Origin: Diphasiastrum complanatum
Lineage: Eukaryota; Streptophyta; Lycopodiopsida; Lycopodiales; Lycopodiaceae
DNA length: 64,000 nucleotides
Assembly (NCBI GenBank): GCA_029204225.1
Contig: CM055108.1
Coordinates: 25,677,803 to 25,741,802, forward strand
Direction: 5' to 3'
Below, piece by piece: positions 54,205-64,000 of the stretch (positions are counted from its first letter, which is position 1; each line of letters opens with the position of its first letter). Both the position numbers and the translations under genes were made by a program. A model generated the notes under the pieces. The model was not told the DNA's origin and ran no database searches. It saw nothing but the letters and a program-made list of their open reading frames with translations.

Positions 54205-54480
54205 GACCCTTTGGTAATGTTTGGACCAAGCTGTCCGGTGGAATACACCGATGGGCCTCGCTGGGTCCAAGAAAGATGCCCGCCGGGACCGCCGGGTGCC
54301 CTATAACATAGCTCTCAGGGTTTAGGTTTACGTTTATGTATTCAATTAATGTGCAATCTTGAATACATTTACAAACAAGCCCGTCGGGTCTCATCAAGCT
54401 TCATTAAGGGACCCGACGGGCAACCTATTTGGCCGGTTTAGGCCGGTGGAACGTCAACCCAGACATTATTAACGTTCCAG
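54205..54480. repeat. GC-rich fold-back in copy A
   Basis: TAATGTTTGG (54215-54224) faces CCAGACATTA (54459-54468) with one mismatch. GCCCGTCGGGTC (54379-54390) pairs perfectly with GACCCGACGGGC (54410-54421). GCCGGGACCGCCGGG and GGCCGGTTTAGGCCGG are further local repeats. It could be a second small fold-back transposon. Confidence 0.6.
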
Positions 54481-55227
54481 GGCACCAAAAATAACCTTCA
54501 AATTTTTCAAATTTCACTTTACGTAATAAAGTTTTTGGAAACAATCATTGCAATCGTGGAATTATTGGAAAATGTCGCAACACCTTGGGTTTAGGATTTA
54601 GGATTTAGGGCTTTGGGTCTAGGGTTTAGGTTAAGTTCATATAAAGGAGGTTGCAATTTAAGATAAGAATTTTTGGGGTTAGGATTTAGGGTACGGGATG
54701 TAGGAAAAAGGCTTAAGGGTAAGGATAAGGGGGTTTCGTGATCTTGGGTAGGGGATACAGGAAAATGAGTTGTGAGCTTCATGCTTAGAATTTGAGGTAA
54801 GGATTTTTGGAGCTTATGGTTCCAGGTAAGAAGTTTGGAGTTTAGGGTCTAGGGTTTAGGATAAAAAAATGAGAGTTGAGAGTTGAGGATTTAGGGTAAG
54901 GTATCTAGAGAAAAAGATTTAGAGTATTGAGCTTGGGTTTCAAGGTATAAAGTTTGGCATATAGGGTCTAGGGATTTAGAGGAGTTTGGAATTTCAGAAA
55001 AGAGGCTTGAAATAAGGGGTTTGGAGTTTAGGGTTTAGGTTTTGGGGCCCAGGAATAGGGTAAGAGATTTTCAAAAAGGGTTTAGAGTAAGGTCTTGGAA
55101 TTCAGGGTAAGGAGTTTTGGGTTTAAGGGTCTAGGTTGGGTTTAAGGAGTTTGGGGTTTAGTGTAAGTGGTTGAGGATTAGCAAGTTGGGATTTAGTTTT
55201 ATTTATTAATAATTGGATTATGTGGCA

Positions 55228-55660
55228 TATCTAGATCATAAAACCGAAGAATCTCAAAACCGTGGGTCCTGGGAACCATGGGGTGAACCGTACCACGGTT
55301 CATGAATCATGGTACGGTTTAAATAATTAATTAATTAGTTAATAACCAAATTCTCCCCAAAACCCCTCCCAAGCAATTTTTGGTCCTCATTTCATAGATT
55401 TCACAAATGGTCCTCAGATTTCACAAATGATTTCACAAATTTCAAAGATTTTTGGTCCTCATTTCACAGATTCGTCATTTTTGGCCTTTCTTTGGCATTT
55501 TTTTGGGCTATTTTTGGGGGTGGAAAACTTTTAAATAATAATAATTAATTAATAAAATGATTATACGGTTCACATGGTTCCCCGTAAATTTTCTGTGAAC
55601 CGTATGGTTCTGAGAACCATGGTGAACCATACACGGTGCTCAAATTCTATGATCTAGATA
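55228..55660. mobile_element. MITE-like fold-back element, copy B (433 bp)
   Basis: The same terminal inverted repeats, TATCTAGATCATA (55228-55240) and TATGATCTAGATA (55648-55660), and the same inner arms as copy A. It was carried along by the tandem duplication, not inserted separately. Confidence 0.7.
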
Positions 55661-56659
55661 TATATTAAGCTATAATATTGAAATACAAAAGTGAGCTGGG
55701 AACTTATATCTCTAGATATATCTTATCTAGATAGTCCCTTAAGATTTCCCTTACATTATGACAGGTAAGGTAGGTTACAACCACATATTTCATTATCTAG
55801 ATAACTTCTTTGGTTGTGAAAAGTTAGAGCTTTGTACCACTTATCTTAACATACTTCTCTAAATTGTTTATCATCAAAGTTACTACTTCATTCTTGGTGA
55901 AGAAGGTCACCTAATGATGTAATAGGTAATGTTAATGTTTTGAAGTAACATAGGCTAGAGGCAAACCTTCTTAGCCTTGGTGTAATTCAACTTAGAGATG
56001 TTAAGCTTTCTCCTAGCAAATATTGTCAGATGTTATTTCTTGTCCCATACTTCAGCTGAACAACAATTTATTCAAGTCTCTATTGGGCTAATAAAGGCGA
56101 AAAACTCCTTGTCATAGTGGGGAAGTTTCAAAATAAATAGTTCTAGGTTGAAATTTTTTTTCTCAAAATAGGTGTCATTTTTTTAAGACAATCCATTCCT
56201 TGAAGTTTTTCACCTTTTATCACATTGCTTTTCTCATCATTCCATATTTGTGGAGCGGATGGATCTATCTAAAGCAAAACTTCAAGAACATAACACAGAG
56301 ATTTATGCACTAACCATCCCCCTGGCCTTGCCTTTTGATGGACAAAAACTTTCATGAATCTCTCCAAGTAAAACATCCTCCTACATTATATTTTAACACA
56401 TTGAAAGCATTATGTTATTCATTAAAAAAAAATATCACTGGCCAAATACACCATGTGCTTGGCATTTTTCCAAAGGGATTCACTCCGTCTGTTGCAAGTC
56501 CAAATCTTATGTTTCTTGATTCACTTGTGAAACATGGATACTCTTTGTCAATGTGTTGCAACCAGGGTTTTCATATTAACAAAAATTACTCATTTTTTTC
56601 ACAAAATTAACTATAATATTGACGTAACTTACGTGAAAAATCGTAATGTCAACAAAAAA

Positions 56660-56940
56660 TGACCCTTTGGTAATGTTTGGACCAGGCTCTCCGACGGAAT
56701 ACACCGTTGGCCTCGCTGGGTCCAAGAAAGAAGTCCGCCGGGACCGCCGGGTGCCCTCTAACATAGCTCTCACGGTTTAGGTTCAAGTTTATGTATTCAA
56801 TTAATGTGCAATCTTGAATACATTTACAAACAAGCCCGGCGAGTCTCGTCAAGCTTCATTAAGGGACCCGGCGGGCAACCTATTTGGCCAGTTTAGGCCG
56901 GTGGAATGTTAACCCAAACATTATTAACGTTCCAGGGCAC
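56660..56940. repeat. GC-rich fold-back in copy B
   Basis: TAATGTTTGG (56671-56680) pairs perfectly with CCAAACATTA (56914-56923). The inner GC stem of copy A is here weakened by two substitutions, without compensating changes. Confidence 0.6.
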
Positions 56941-57066
56941 CAAAAATAACCCTCAACTTTTTCAAATTTCACTTTACGTAATAAAGTTTTTGGAAACAAT
57001 CATTGCAGTCGTGGAATTATTGGAAAATGTCGCAACACCTTGGGTTTAGGATTTGGGATTTAGGGC

Positions 57067-57380
57067 TATGAATCTTAAAACTAAAATTAAGATATCCAAA
57101 TCAAACATCATATCTAAAGTCTTGTTCCAAGTATTTTTGTTAATTGCAACATGAAATAAAAAACACAATAAGTTGATATTAAATGTAACATATCATGGTA
57201 GGGTTCATGCATTAACTCAACTAGATGCATCAATTGACCAAAACACTTGTTCCCATTGAATATATAAAATGTATTTTGATATTTACAAGGTACATGCTTG
57301 AGTTTGGCTCTAAACCTTTTGTACACATCTTGGAAGAGGACGATTGAAGCTATATTTGATGAATAGCCACATTCAATAGA
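57067..57380. other. AT-rich spacer, no gene seen
   Basis: Between the end of the tandem duplication and the minus-strand LTR. The 70-codon minus frame at 57114-57326 has no recognisable domain. Confidence 0.4.
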
Positions 57381-57850
57381 GTTGAAATTCCAATAGAATC
57401 TAGTGCAGTATGTAGATCACATCACACAATCACCATAGCCACTCCTCACAAACTCTCAAAGATGGCACAACAAAAGTTAATAGATTACAAAGAGAAAATT
57501 GTACATATAGTAAAGCCCCAACATGCATGGGCTCCGACAAGTGTCAACTCATTGAAATAGGCAGCTGTCTAACTAATATGCCCAACATGGGCTAAAAGAC
57601 TGACAAACTTAGGACATGCCCCTGAGTATAGCACATGCCATAAAAAATACATTGTACAAGCTAATTTCCCTATGTGTGGCTACTCGGCTAACCCAAGTAG
57701 TCGTCTACGGGACAAGTGCCTGACTGATATAATGATAGTGGGTCACGTCCCAATCACTACAGAAAATAGTAAACTGACTAACTGTACATTTATTACAATA
57801 TCACATTTGAAGCTTATAATAATGAATTAGATCAAAACTGATTTCTAACT
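57381..57850 (-). mobile_element. 3' LTR of the non-coding LTR element, minus-strand copy
   Basis: The reverse complement of 36099-36583 with many substitutions, ending at the same point (...GGAATTTCAAC). A polypurine word, TCAGGGAGAG on the minus strand at 57851-57860, directly precedes it, which defines it as the 3' LTR. Confidence 0.85.
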
Positions 57851-60660
57851 CTCTCCCTGAAGCTCAAATGTGATAAGAGTGAAAAACAATATTTTGTAGC
57901 AATGTTTGGAGTGTCCAAAAGATGCTATGCATGTCCTGCTACTCTATACTTAACTCACACTCAAGCACACCAACAAACCACCAGGTTTGACTCAGAAAGT
58001 GTCATGCAAACACACATGCAAACACAATGCTCATACAGAGAGTCTACCATACTTTCGACCAACAAACTCGTCCCCATCCAACTTGAACACAAGTGGACCA
58101 CATGAGAGACATGGCTCAAACTGAGGAAATCTCACTGCCACCATGAGACTTACATCCTCCATCTAACTAGGCTGACATCCTATCAGGCACATACCTGTAA
58201 AGCTGACATAAACCTGAGGAAATCTTACTGCCACCATAAAATTGTACCCTCACCAAATAGACAACTAGTAGACAATGACAAGTCAATGAGCATCAAATGA
58301 TTACTTTGATTCTAACGTAGCAAATGCACAATCACATAAAACTCCGACTCAGGTCTAGACTCCCGTGACAAGGTAACATGCAAGTACACATTCATGCAAA
58401 CCAACACGAATACGTCAAATACATGACCAGACTTGGGCAAACTATGGTATCTTGTCATAGCACCACCTGTCACCTGTAGATCTGCTGCTGTTACACCACT
58501 GGTCACCAAATCAGGTCCTTAACCATGGCCTGCACCTGTACCAATATGCCCTCATGTCCAAGCATATCACATAGATGTCCTCATACATCATCCAAAATTA
58601 ACCATCTCGAACCAATGAAAGCTCCAAGCCTCATCTCTGATGTATCTCCCAAACAAAACCATGCTCCAAGATGCTTTGCCTTGACATCCTGTCCAATAAG
58701 CCCTGAAAGCTGATCCCCATCCATTCTCCATGCTCCAAGCACAAGAGTCTATCAAGAACTCACTGAATGAATGTACACAAACCTCACCGTAGGCTATACT
58801 TGAGCAGCTCGCCCATCTCCCAAAGACCTCGCCATTGAAGCCAATATCCAGAACTAGCTCCCTGTTGTAATGCCAACCTGTACTCCCAAATGAGCACACC
58901 ATGAAGTCCTCTCCATCACCGTCCACTCCAATAGATTGCTAGCAAGACACTCACCACAATGTTTGCCCTCTGATCACAACCCGTGCGATCTCCATCTGCT
59001 CTCTAGCCTAGAGTTGGCTCCTAAAGCTTCATGCTTTGCCCATTTACATTTGCAGCTACCTGATTCCATCATGAATCCCACTCGTAAGTCCTGTCCATCA
59101 AATGACTCAAGTCCAATATGAAATAGCTCTCCCCTGATGATCATCTCATGTCATCCTACAGTGGTATCCCTAATAGGTATCCCAATGCCATCCCTGATCA
59201 CAAAGATCCGAGCATCTACCCTATAGTGCCCACCTGTATTCCCCCAAGCTAGCTGCAAGCTGCTCCTATGAATGGTTCCAAACCACTGAGAATACACTGA
59301 TATGTGAACTCCAAAGCCACCATCAATTCCCTCACATGATTGTGCATGCCAATATCCCTCCAAGTGAATTTGTGAGATCTTCCATGGCCCAAACTAAACG
59401 ATCTACACCCTACTATGAGAGCGTTCCTCCAAAATGCCACTTGACGTTGGTTGGTTCAAACCCCAAGAGTTGAACTTGATCACAAGAATTTTTCACCCGC
59501 AACCGGCATACCATGCTTGTGATTGCTTGCCCTCTCAAAATTGTCACCAATCATGAGTAGTCATGCTGCCAAACTGCACTTTCGTCGCCAAAACTAGCTT
59601 TCTCCACACAATTCCACTACCATTCACCCCCATATTGCATTTTCCACTACCAAAAACCTTGATACCCTTTCAGAAGTATGCAATAATGATTCAAAAGTGA
59701 TTATGCCTCATTGTACCACCCTGTAGCTGGTTTCACCAGCCAAAAATTGCTCCAAATTTGGACCTATGATACTCAAATGGCGAATCTAGCCCATCACTAG
59801 GTCACCTGCACTCCGCTCAATAGAATGTTGATGAAAACTCCCCCAAACACATTTCTCCCTACTCTGCGACGTCACTCTGTCCGCTGGCTCTGAGCAGCCA
59901 GTATCAGGGGGTCATTTTGGTCCAAGGATGGCCAAAATAGATCCCTTCTAGGCAAGGATAGGACCTTCGACAAAATTAGCTTGCAAAATAACTTGTTCTT
60001 CATTTTGGAGATTCTTAATGAAGTGAAGTTCACTTTGAACTTCGGGTCCCTTCACTGCATTTCTTTTGAAGATTTTTAATGGGAATTCTTAAGAGCTGGC
60101 CTTCATAGGCCCTTTCAAATACATCCATGTCATTGCTTAGCATCTTATGGCCCACGTTGCTCCCTGAGAAGTCAATCTCAACCATCCATTGCACTGTCAC
60201 CCGATCCTACAGTTCAAATGCTCTCTGTGCACTGAACTCATTTCTTATATGCAGCAAAAGCTTACGGCCGCCAGCTGCTCCTACGGATTGGAGCACGCGA
60301 CACCTTCTCTCTTTCTTCCTCCCTTCTAAACTCTCTCCAAGGTTTTACAACTATGGAGACTGATCTGATTGTAGCCCTTTGGTTAGGTTCACATTAGCTA
60401 TTGCCATTTACAGATCTAAAATAGGTTGCCTGCAGTGGAAGATCCATGCCTTTTCACCCTACAAACCCTAGCCAGCAAAGAAAAGAGATTTCTTGGGCTT
60501 TTCTGAGCCTTTTGTTGAGCTTGTTCTTGTAGCTACCACCACCACAAAGGTCGCTCTACCTCTGGTGTTCTGAGGCAATTTACGGCTTCTTGATTGGTGC
60601 TCAATTGACTACAAATATTTTTTCTGAGAAAGCCTTCAATAGCTCAATTTTCTCATATTT
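57851..60660 (-). mobile_element. internal region of non-coding LTR element, minus-strand copy, 5' truncated
   Basis: 59270-60660 matches 36740-38635 in reverse. 57860-59270 is the 3' part that the plus-strand copy has lost. No gag, RT or integrase blocks in any frame. Recurrent GAGGAAATC(T)CACTGCCACCAT words at 58117-58145 and 58212-58236 are an internal repeat. Together the two copies imply a non-autonomous element of roughly 4.5 kb. Confidence 0.72.
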
Positions 60661-62040
60661 CCACCCAATCTGCTCCTTCAAATTTCTATGGCTCTCTATC
60701 ACTGCTCTTTGCAGACCCCTTAATGTTCTTGAGATCACAGTACATTGGGTCTATAAATGGTAGATCTCCTATGGCCTTTTTAATGGTATCTCTCAGTGAT
60801 ATGTAGGAATTTAACTCCCCATAACTGGAAGTATTCACATTTATTGCTCTTCAATGAAAATCATGCATAAGAGTGCTATAACAAGACTACCATGTAGGAT
60901 CAAAAATTTCCTCACTAATGCTTCTTGCTCACATGCATTGTTCAAAAATTTCTTAATTTTTTTTGCGCATTGCCTTTCCTTGTTTAAAGAGATTCTTACC
61001 CATTGTTTTCTCTCATATCAATCATCTTCAATCCAGTCTATCTGGTTCAGGGATAGTTGCATGTGCATACGAGTTGTCCTGATCATGGTTTAATTCTTAT
61101 CCTATGATAGTGTGTTCCAACCATCATAAGTTTAATCCTTACTCCTGTGTTCCAAGGAGATGAGGGTTATTTGCATTAACTAACTCAAAGAGACGTCCAC
61201 CCGATACAGTTAGCAATTTATAGCTATTGCACTATTTTCTTGAAACTTGATTTCTTTTCAAACTGAAAAACTTTCTAAAATGCAGCCATGCACACTCAAC
61301 ACTTCATTCATAGAATGATGGGAAAAACTTTGAGATAACTTCTAATCGTGAAAACAAGAGATATAAAGCTGGGACTTTAGCGCTTCATAACACATACATT
61401 TCATACTTGATTCCCTTAAAGACACATAAAAATCTCTAATAGCATATAGCCCATGTGTTTTTTGAATATTGTACAAACTCATCATTTGATCTGTCATCAA
61501 AAAGGGTATGAATACTCACATAAATTATTCACATTCCAAGGAAAATCAAAGGCTCATAGAAAACTATGATGAACTAGTGCCATATGCCTACAACACATAT
61601 AATCATAACATATCTCAAAGATTTTACTCGCTTGTATTAACAACTTGAAAAGAGTCACGGTTCTTCCTCCAGCTCAAGCTTATGGAAAATCAAAAACCAA
61701 TCGAACATGTTGAAGATGTGCCTTGTTTGTTATTGTCAAAGCCTTGCACTCAACGTCTTTGGTTAGATGTCATGCTGGCCACTCATTCTTTGCTTCGAAT
61801 TCTCATCCAACAAGTTCATATATGATGTGTTACTTGCACAAGTAGTAATCAGGAGCTGCTCCCCTGACTACTAAAATGCTTCAAGTAGCAACTAGTAGAA
61901 AGCCCTCTCAAGTGAAATATGGATCTCAATGTATAGCCATAAGAAGAACTACAAAGATTGGCTCAAAATAATAGGCTCTATTGTACTTGAAAGAGATTAG
62001 AGTTGAGAAGGATTCCCTTTAGAATATCATGTGGCAACTT
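60661..62040. other. AT-rich, no gene seen
   Basis: Probably includes downstream parts of the minus-strand gag element at its right end. The frame at 60854-61093 (plus) has no domain. No repeats were noticed. Confidence 0.4.
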
Positions 62041-62049
62041 ACCTCACTA

Positions 62050-62967
62050 TTCTCCAAGTGTCATTTGAGTTGCTTTTGCTTGTTGATGTGGATGTAGATG
62101 TCAAATGCCCCTTCTTTTCACAAAAAGAAACACTTGAGTTTGGATTTGTCTTTTTGATGCTCTGACTTCAAACTTGATTGTGTTACTTCACTCTTTGCTT
62201 GATCCTTCACTTGGTTATTGTTGGATCCATTGACTTTCCATTTTCATTTGCTAGAGTGATTGAGCTTCTTATCACCATCATGCAAGGATAGAGAACCCAT
62301 CCTATTGTTGACATGTTGCACTCTACACTCCTTGGCCAGAAAGACACTATCGATTTTGTTAATGCAAAGAAGTCATCTTGGACTGTAAAAATTTGGAAGT
62401 TGTCATTTCCAAGTCCATTAGGAAATGACTTGTACTAGTTTTTTTTTTATCTTGGATCTTGTCACCTATTGAAGAAGCCCTTTGTTAAGTGATCCTAAGC
62501 ACATATTCTTGTGCACTCTCACACCTATTGAAGAAGCTCTTTGTTAAGTGATTTGATCCTAAGCACATATTCTTGTGCACTCTCATCACCTCTTCTCATG
62601 CTTTGAAGAACATGATTTCCTAGCATAAGAACTCTTGAGGTATTATTGGACTCATATATAGCTTTTATAGAGTCCCGAGCTTCTTTGGTCAAGGTGTAAG
62701 TTACAACCTCTTTAAGAAGATCATGACTTACATTCATTTTTATGGAATTTAGTGCAAATCTAGCTCTCTTCTTAGATTCCATCAACTCTTGTCCACCTTG
62801 AGGTTCCTCCTCACAAAAAAAAGAGTCAAAAAGATCTTGGAGTACCAAAAGTGACTCCATTTTGACCTTATAATTGAGTAATTTGTAGGGTTAAGCCTCT
62901 CACTAGACTCCAAGAAGAATGCACCAATAGATCCCATCTTGATTCTATGACTTGTACTTAAAAGCAC
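62050..62967 (-). pseudogene. Ty1/copia Gag (second family), minus strand
   Basis: From the ATG near 62937 (MGSIGAFFLESSERL) it shows LNPTNYSI, a broken segment, then MESLLVLQDLFDS, ALNSIKMNVSHDLL, TKEARDSIKAIYESNNTSRVL and SAQEYVLRIKSLNKELLQ before a stop. It parallels the plus-strand Gag at 27069. Downstream, a Cys/Gly/His word (CEKKGHLTS) near 62120, out of phase, is a likely zinc knuckle. A 60-bp internal duplication at 62463-62586 has broken the frame. No primer site or LTR is visible upstream. Confidence 0.82.
62463..62586 (-). repeat. tandem duplication inside gag (unit about 60-64 bp)
   Basis: CACCTATTGAAGAAGC...GTGCACTCTCA occurs twice in a row, starting at 62463 and 62523. The second copy has four extra bases (TTGA). 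It covers the SAQEYVLRI...KELL part of gag; the word in both copies is the same coding segment. Confidence 0.9.
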
Positions 62968-63481
62968 TTCTCAGCCCTCAAACTATGTTCTTCTAAAAAA
63001 TTTCTCTCTTTTTCAACTTGATTTATGTCACTTTGACACAAAGAGAAATATCAATGTGATCTTTAATCAAAAACAAGCTTCTGCATTTTTACAAATCTTA
63101 CCTCACGAAAAATGAATGAAATTTGAATTCTAGAGATTCAATTGATCTCATTTAAGCTGAATGACTCAAAAATAGACTTCTAGCTATTCTAAGCAATTTA
63201 GAAGCCTATAGTCTTGGCCCTCACACTTCTATCAAATCTCTCCAAAAATCAATGATTTTGACTTGACTAGTACAAGGTTGTAGTATACTCTCTCTCCTTG
63301 TTACATCCATGTCCTGTATATAGGACTTGACATAATCCTAGACTTGGATATCCGATATTCCAGTGTACAAATTATTAGTTATTCCACGTCATTCTGGACT
63401 AGGCCAAAAATGTAATTAATAATCTTATGAGGGCCCAGGTGCTCTAATTGGATCTATGTAGCTTTTGCATGGTGATTGATG
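62968..63481. other. spacer, no gene seen
   Basis: AT-rich. It should contain the leader of the minus-strand gag, but no primer-binding site is recognisable. Confidence 0.35.
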
Positions 63482-63694
63482 TGATAATTTTCAACTAGTT
63501 TTGCTATTTTTGTATATTTGGCAATTGAGGCCAATTTTCATATTACACTTAGAGTTTGACTTTTCAATGTTATATTATTCTTACAACATTTAAATAAACA
63601 CTTTTTGAAAGTTTGGGAAAGTGTAGTACACGAGTTTTAGTAGATTCAATTTGAATGAGGAGGCATTTGAATCTAGTCCACATTAATGCTAGCG
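63482..63694 (+). mobile_element. LTR fragment, relative of 31536-31950
   Basis: It starts TGATAATTTTCAAC, parallel to TGAGAGATTTCAAC at 31536, and shares AATAAACACTTTTTGAAAGT and the GAGTTT...GATTC block. It breaks off at about 63694 where a CACTA fragment begins. Confidence 0.72.
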
Positions 63695-63830
63695 TTGTTA
63701 CGCCACATGCTTAAGTGTAATTCCATTGCAGAGCTAATGACATGGCATTCAAGCCACTTTCTCACATCCATTCTGACCATTCAAATGCATCTCATTGTGC
63801 ATTTGGTAGATGAGGTGGCCATTGCAAGTA
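63695..63830 (+). pseudogene. second CACTA TNP2 fragment
   Basis: HMLKCNSIAELMTWHSS matches HMFKCNSITELMTWHLS of the 49.5-kb copy. About 40 bp on, another frame gives MHLIVHLVDEVA, the HLxVHLVDE block that lies far downstream in intact TNP2 genes, so an internal part is deleted. Too short to define further. Confidence 0.75.
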
Positions 63831-64000
63831 CATCAAATACTTGCGTCAATTGACTATTCGTAGTCCATCCTAGACTATTGCTATTGTGGTAATTCCCATG
63901 TTCTCTCACTATCACTGATCCATTTTTCTAATTCAGGCACTATACATAGCATTTGGATGTTTTTCTTGGAACAATTCATGAAAACATTGAAGGCTTCGTA
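63831..64000. other. window end, nothing recognised
   Basis: AT-rich; no domain, repeat or site noticed before the window edge. Confidence 0.4.

Larger units (their letters stand above)
52249..54596. repeat. tandem duplication, copy A (about 2.35 kb)
   Basis: Colinear with 54597-57066 over its full length. It contains the second part of the telomere-like tract, a MITE-like element (52888-53285), unique AT-rich sequence and a GC-rich fold-back (54205-54480), and ends ACACCTTGGGTTTAGGA where copy B starts. Confidence 0.93.
54597..57066. repeat. tandem duplication, copy B (about 2.47 kb)
   Basis: Repeats copy A in order, with an extra 20-30 bp around 55405 and an extra block of about 80 bp at 56392-56470 that copy A lacks. 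It ends with the start of a third unit (TTGGGTTTAGGATTTGGGAT, 57040-57059), which then stops. Confidence 0.93.

Noticed and set aside
51820-57066. A true telomere or subtelomere end
   Set aside because: The TTTAGGG units are heavily degenerate, interrupted by unique sequence, duplicated as part of a longer unit, and flanked on both sides by transposons.
58525-59440. Several open frames on both strands at 58.5-59.4 kb
   Set aside because: They lie within the internal region of the non-coding LTR element and overlap on opposite strands without any domain.

Overview
This window looks like nuclear DNA of a land plant. The evidence is spliced genes with GT/AG introns, degenerate TTTAGGG (plant telomere type) repeats, plant-type Ty1/copia and Ty3/gypsy retrotransposons whose primer-binding sites read TGGTATCAGAGC, CACTA (TNP2) and MULE transposases, and a decayed PIF-type bHLH gene. 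I see no bacterial operons, no tRNA or rRNA genes and no CRISPR array. Nothing fixes the species. The intron-rich MULE and several unfamiliar transposon-like genes make a non-flowering plant plausible, but that is a guess.

Layout. 0-3 kb: AT-rich DNA with two long CT/GA microsatellites and a GC-rich minisatellite. 3-13 kb: a multi-exon MULE transposase pseudogene (4.6-8.0 kb), a second multi-exon gene (8.6-11.5 kb) with a ParB/sulfiredoxin-like WDGN-R motif and a possible methyltransferase-like end, and unrecognised coding remnants to 13.0 kb. 13-21 kb: a copia element keeping gag, protease and integrase in one frame but lacking RT, abutted by a non-coding LTR-type element (16.5-19.6 kb), then inverted LTR copies around a leftover copia RNase H end. 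21-24 kb: gypsy gag pieces on both strands. 24.5-26 kb: first copy (minus) of an unnamed transposase-like gene. 27-32 kb: nested copia and gypsy fragments. 33.6-35.1 kb: PIF-like bHLH pseudogene. 36.1-38.6 kb: a non-coding LTR element whose inverted relative lies at 57.4-60.7 kb.

The most unusual stretch is 39-46 kb. It holds a second, more complete copy of the transposase-like gene (plus), two minus-strand genes that share a short domain, and between them a histone H3-like gene. That gene starts with a canonical H3 tail (ARTKQTARK), has a long Gly/Ser/Pro-rich insertion, and ends in a recognisable H3 histone fold. Each of the three genes has a TATA box 140-190 bp upstream of its start. The neighbouring transposase-like gene recurs at 24.5-26 kb, so this may be a mobile element carrying a histone H3 variant; no element ends were found, so that is inference. 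The H3-like frame has one frameshift and one stop.

48.7-51.3 kb: CACTA transposase, gypsy RT fragment, copia gag. 51.8-57.1 kb: a 2.4-kb tandem duplication rich in degenerate telomere-like repeats, each copy carrying a fold-back MITE-like element. 57-64 kb: the inverted non-coding LTR element, a second copia gag with an internal duplication, an LTR fragment and a CACTA fragment. Nearly every transposon frame has stops or frameshifts, so the window reads as old, nested heterochromatin-like sequence.
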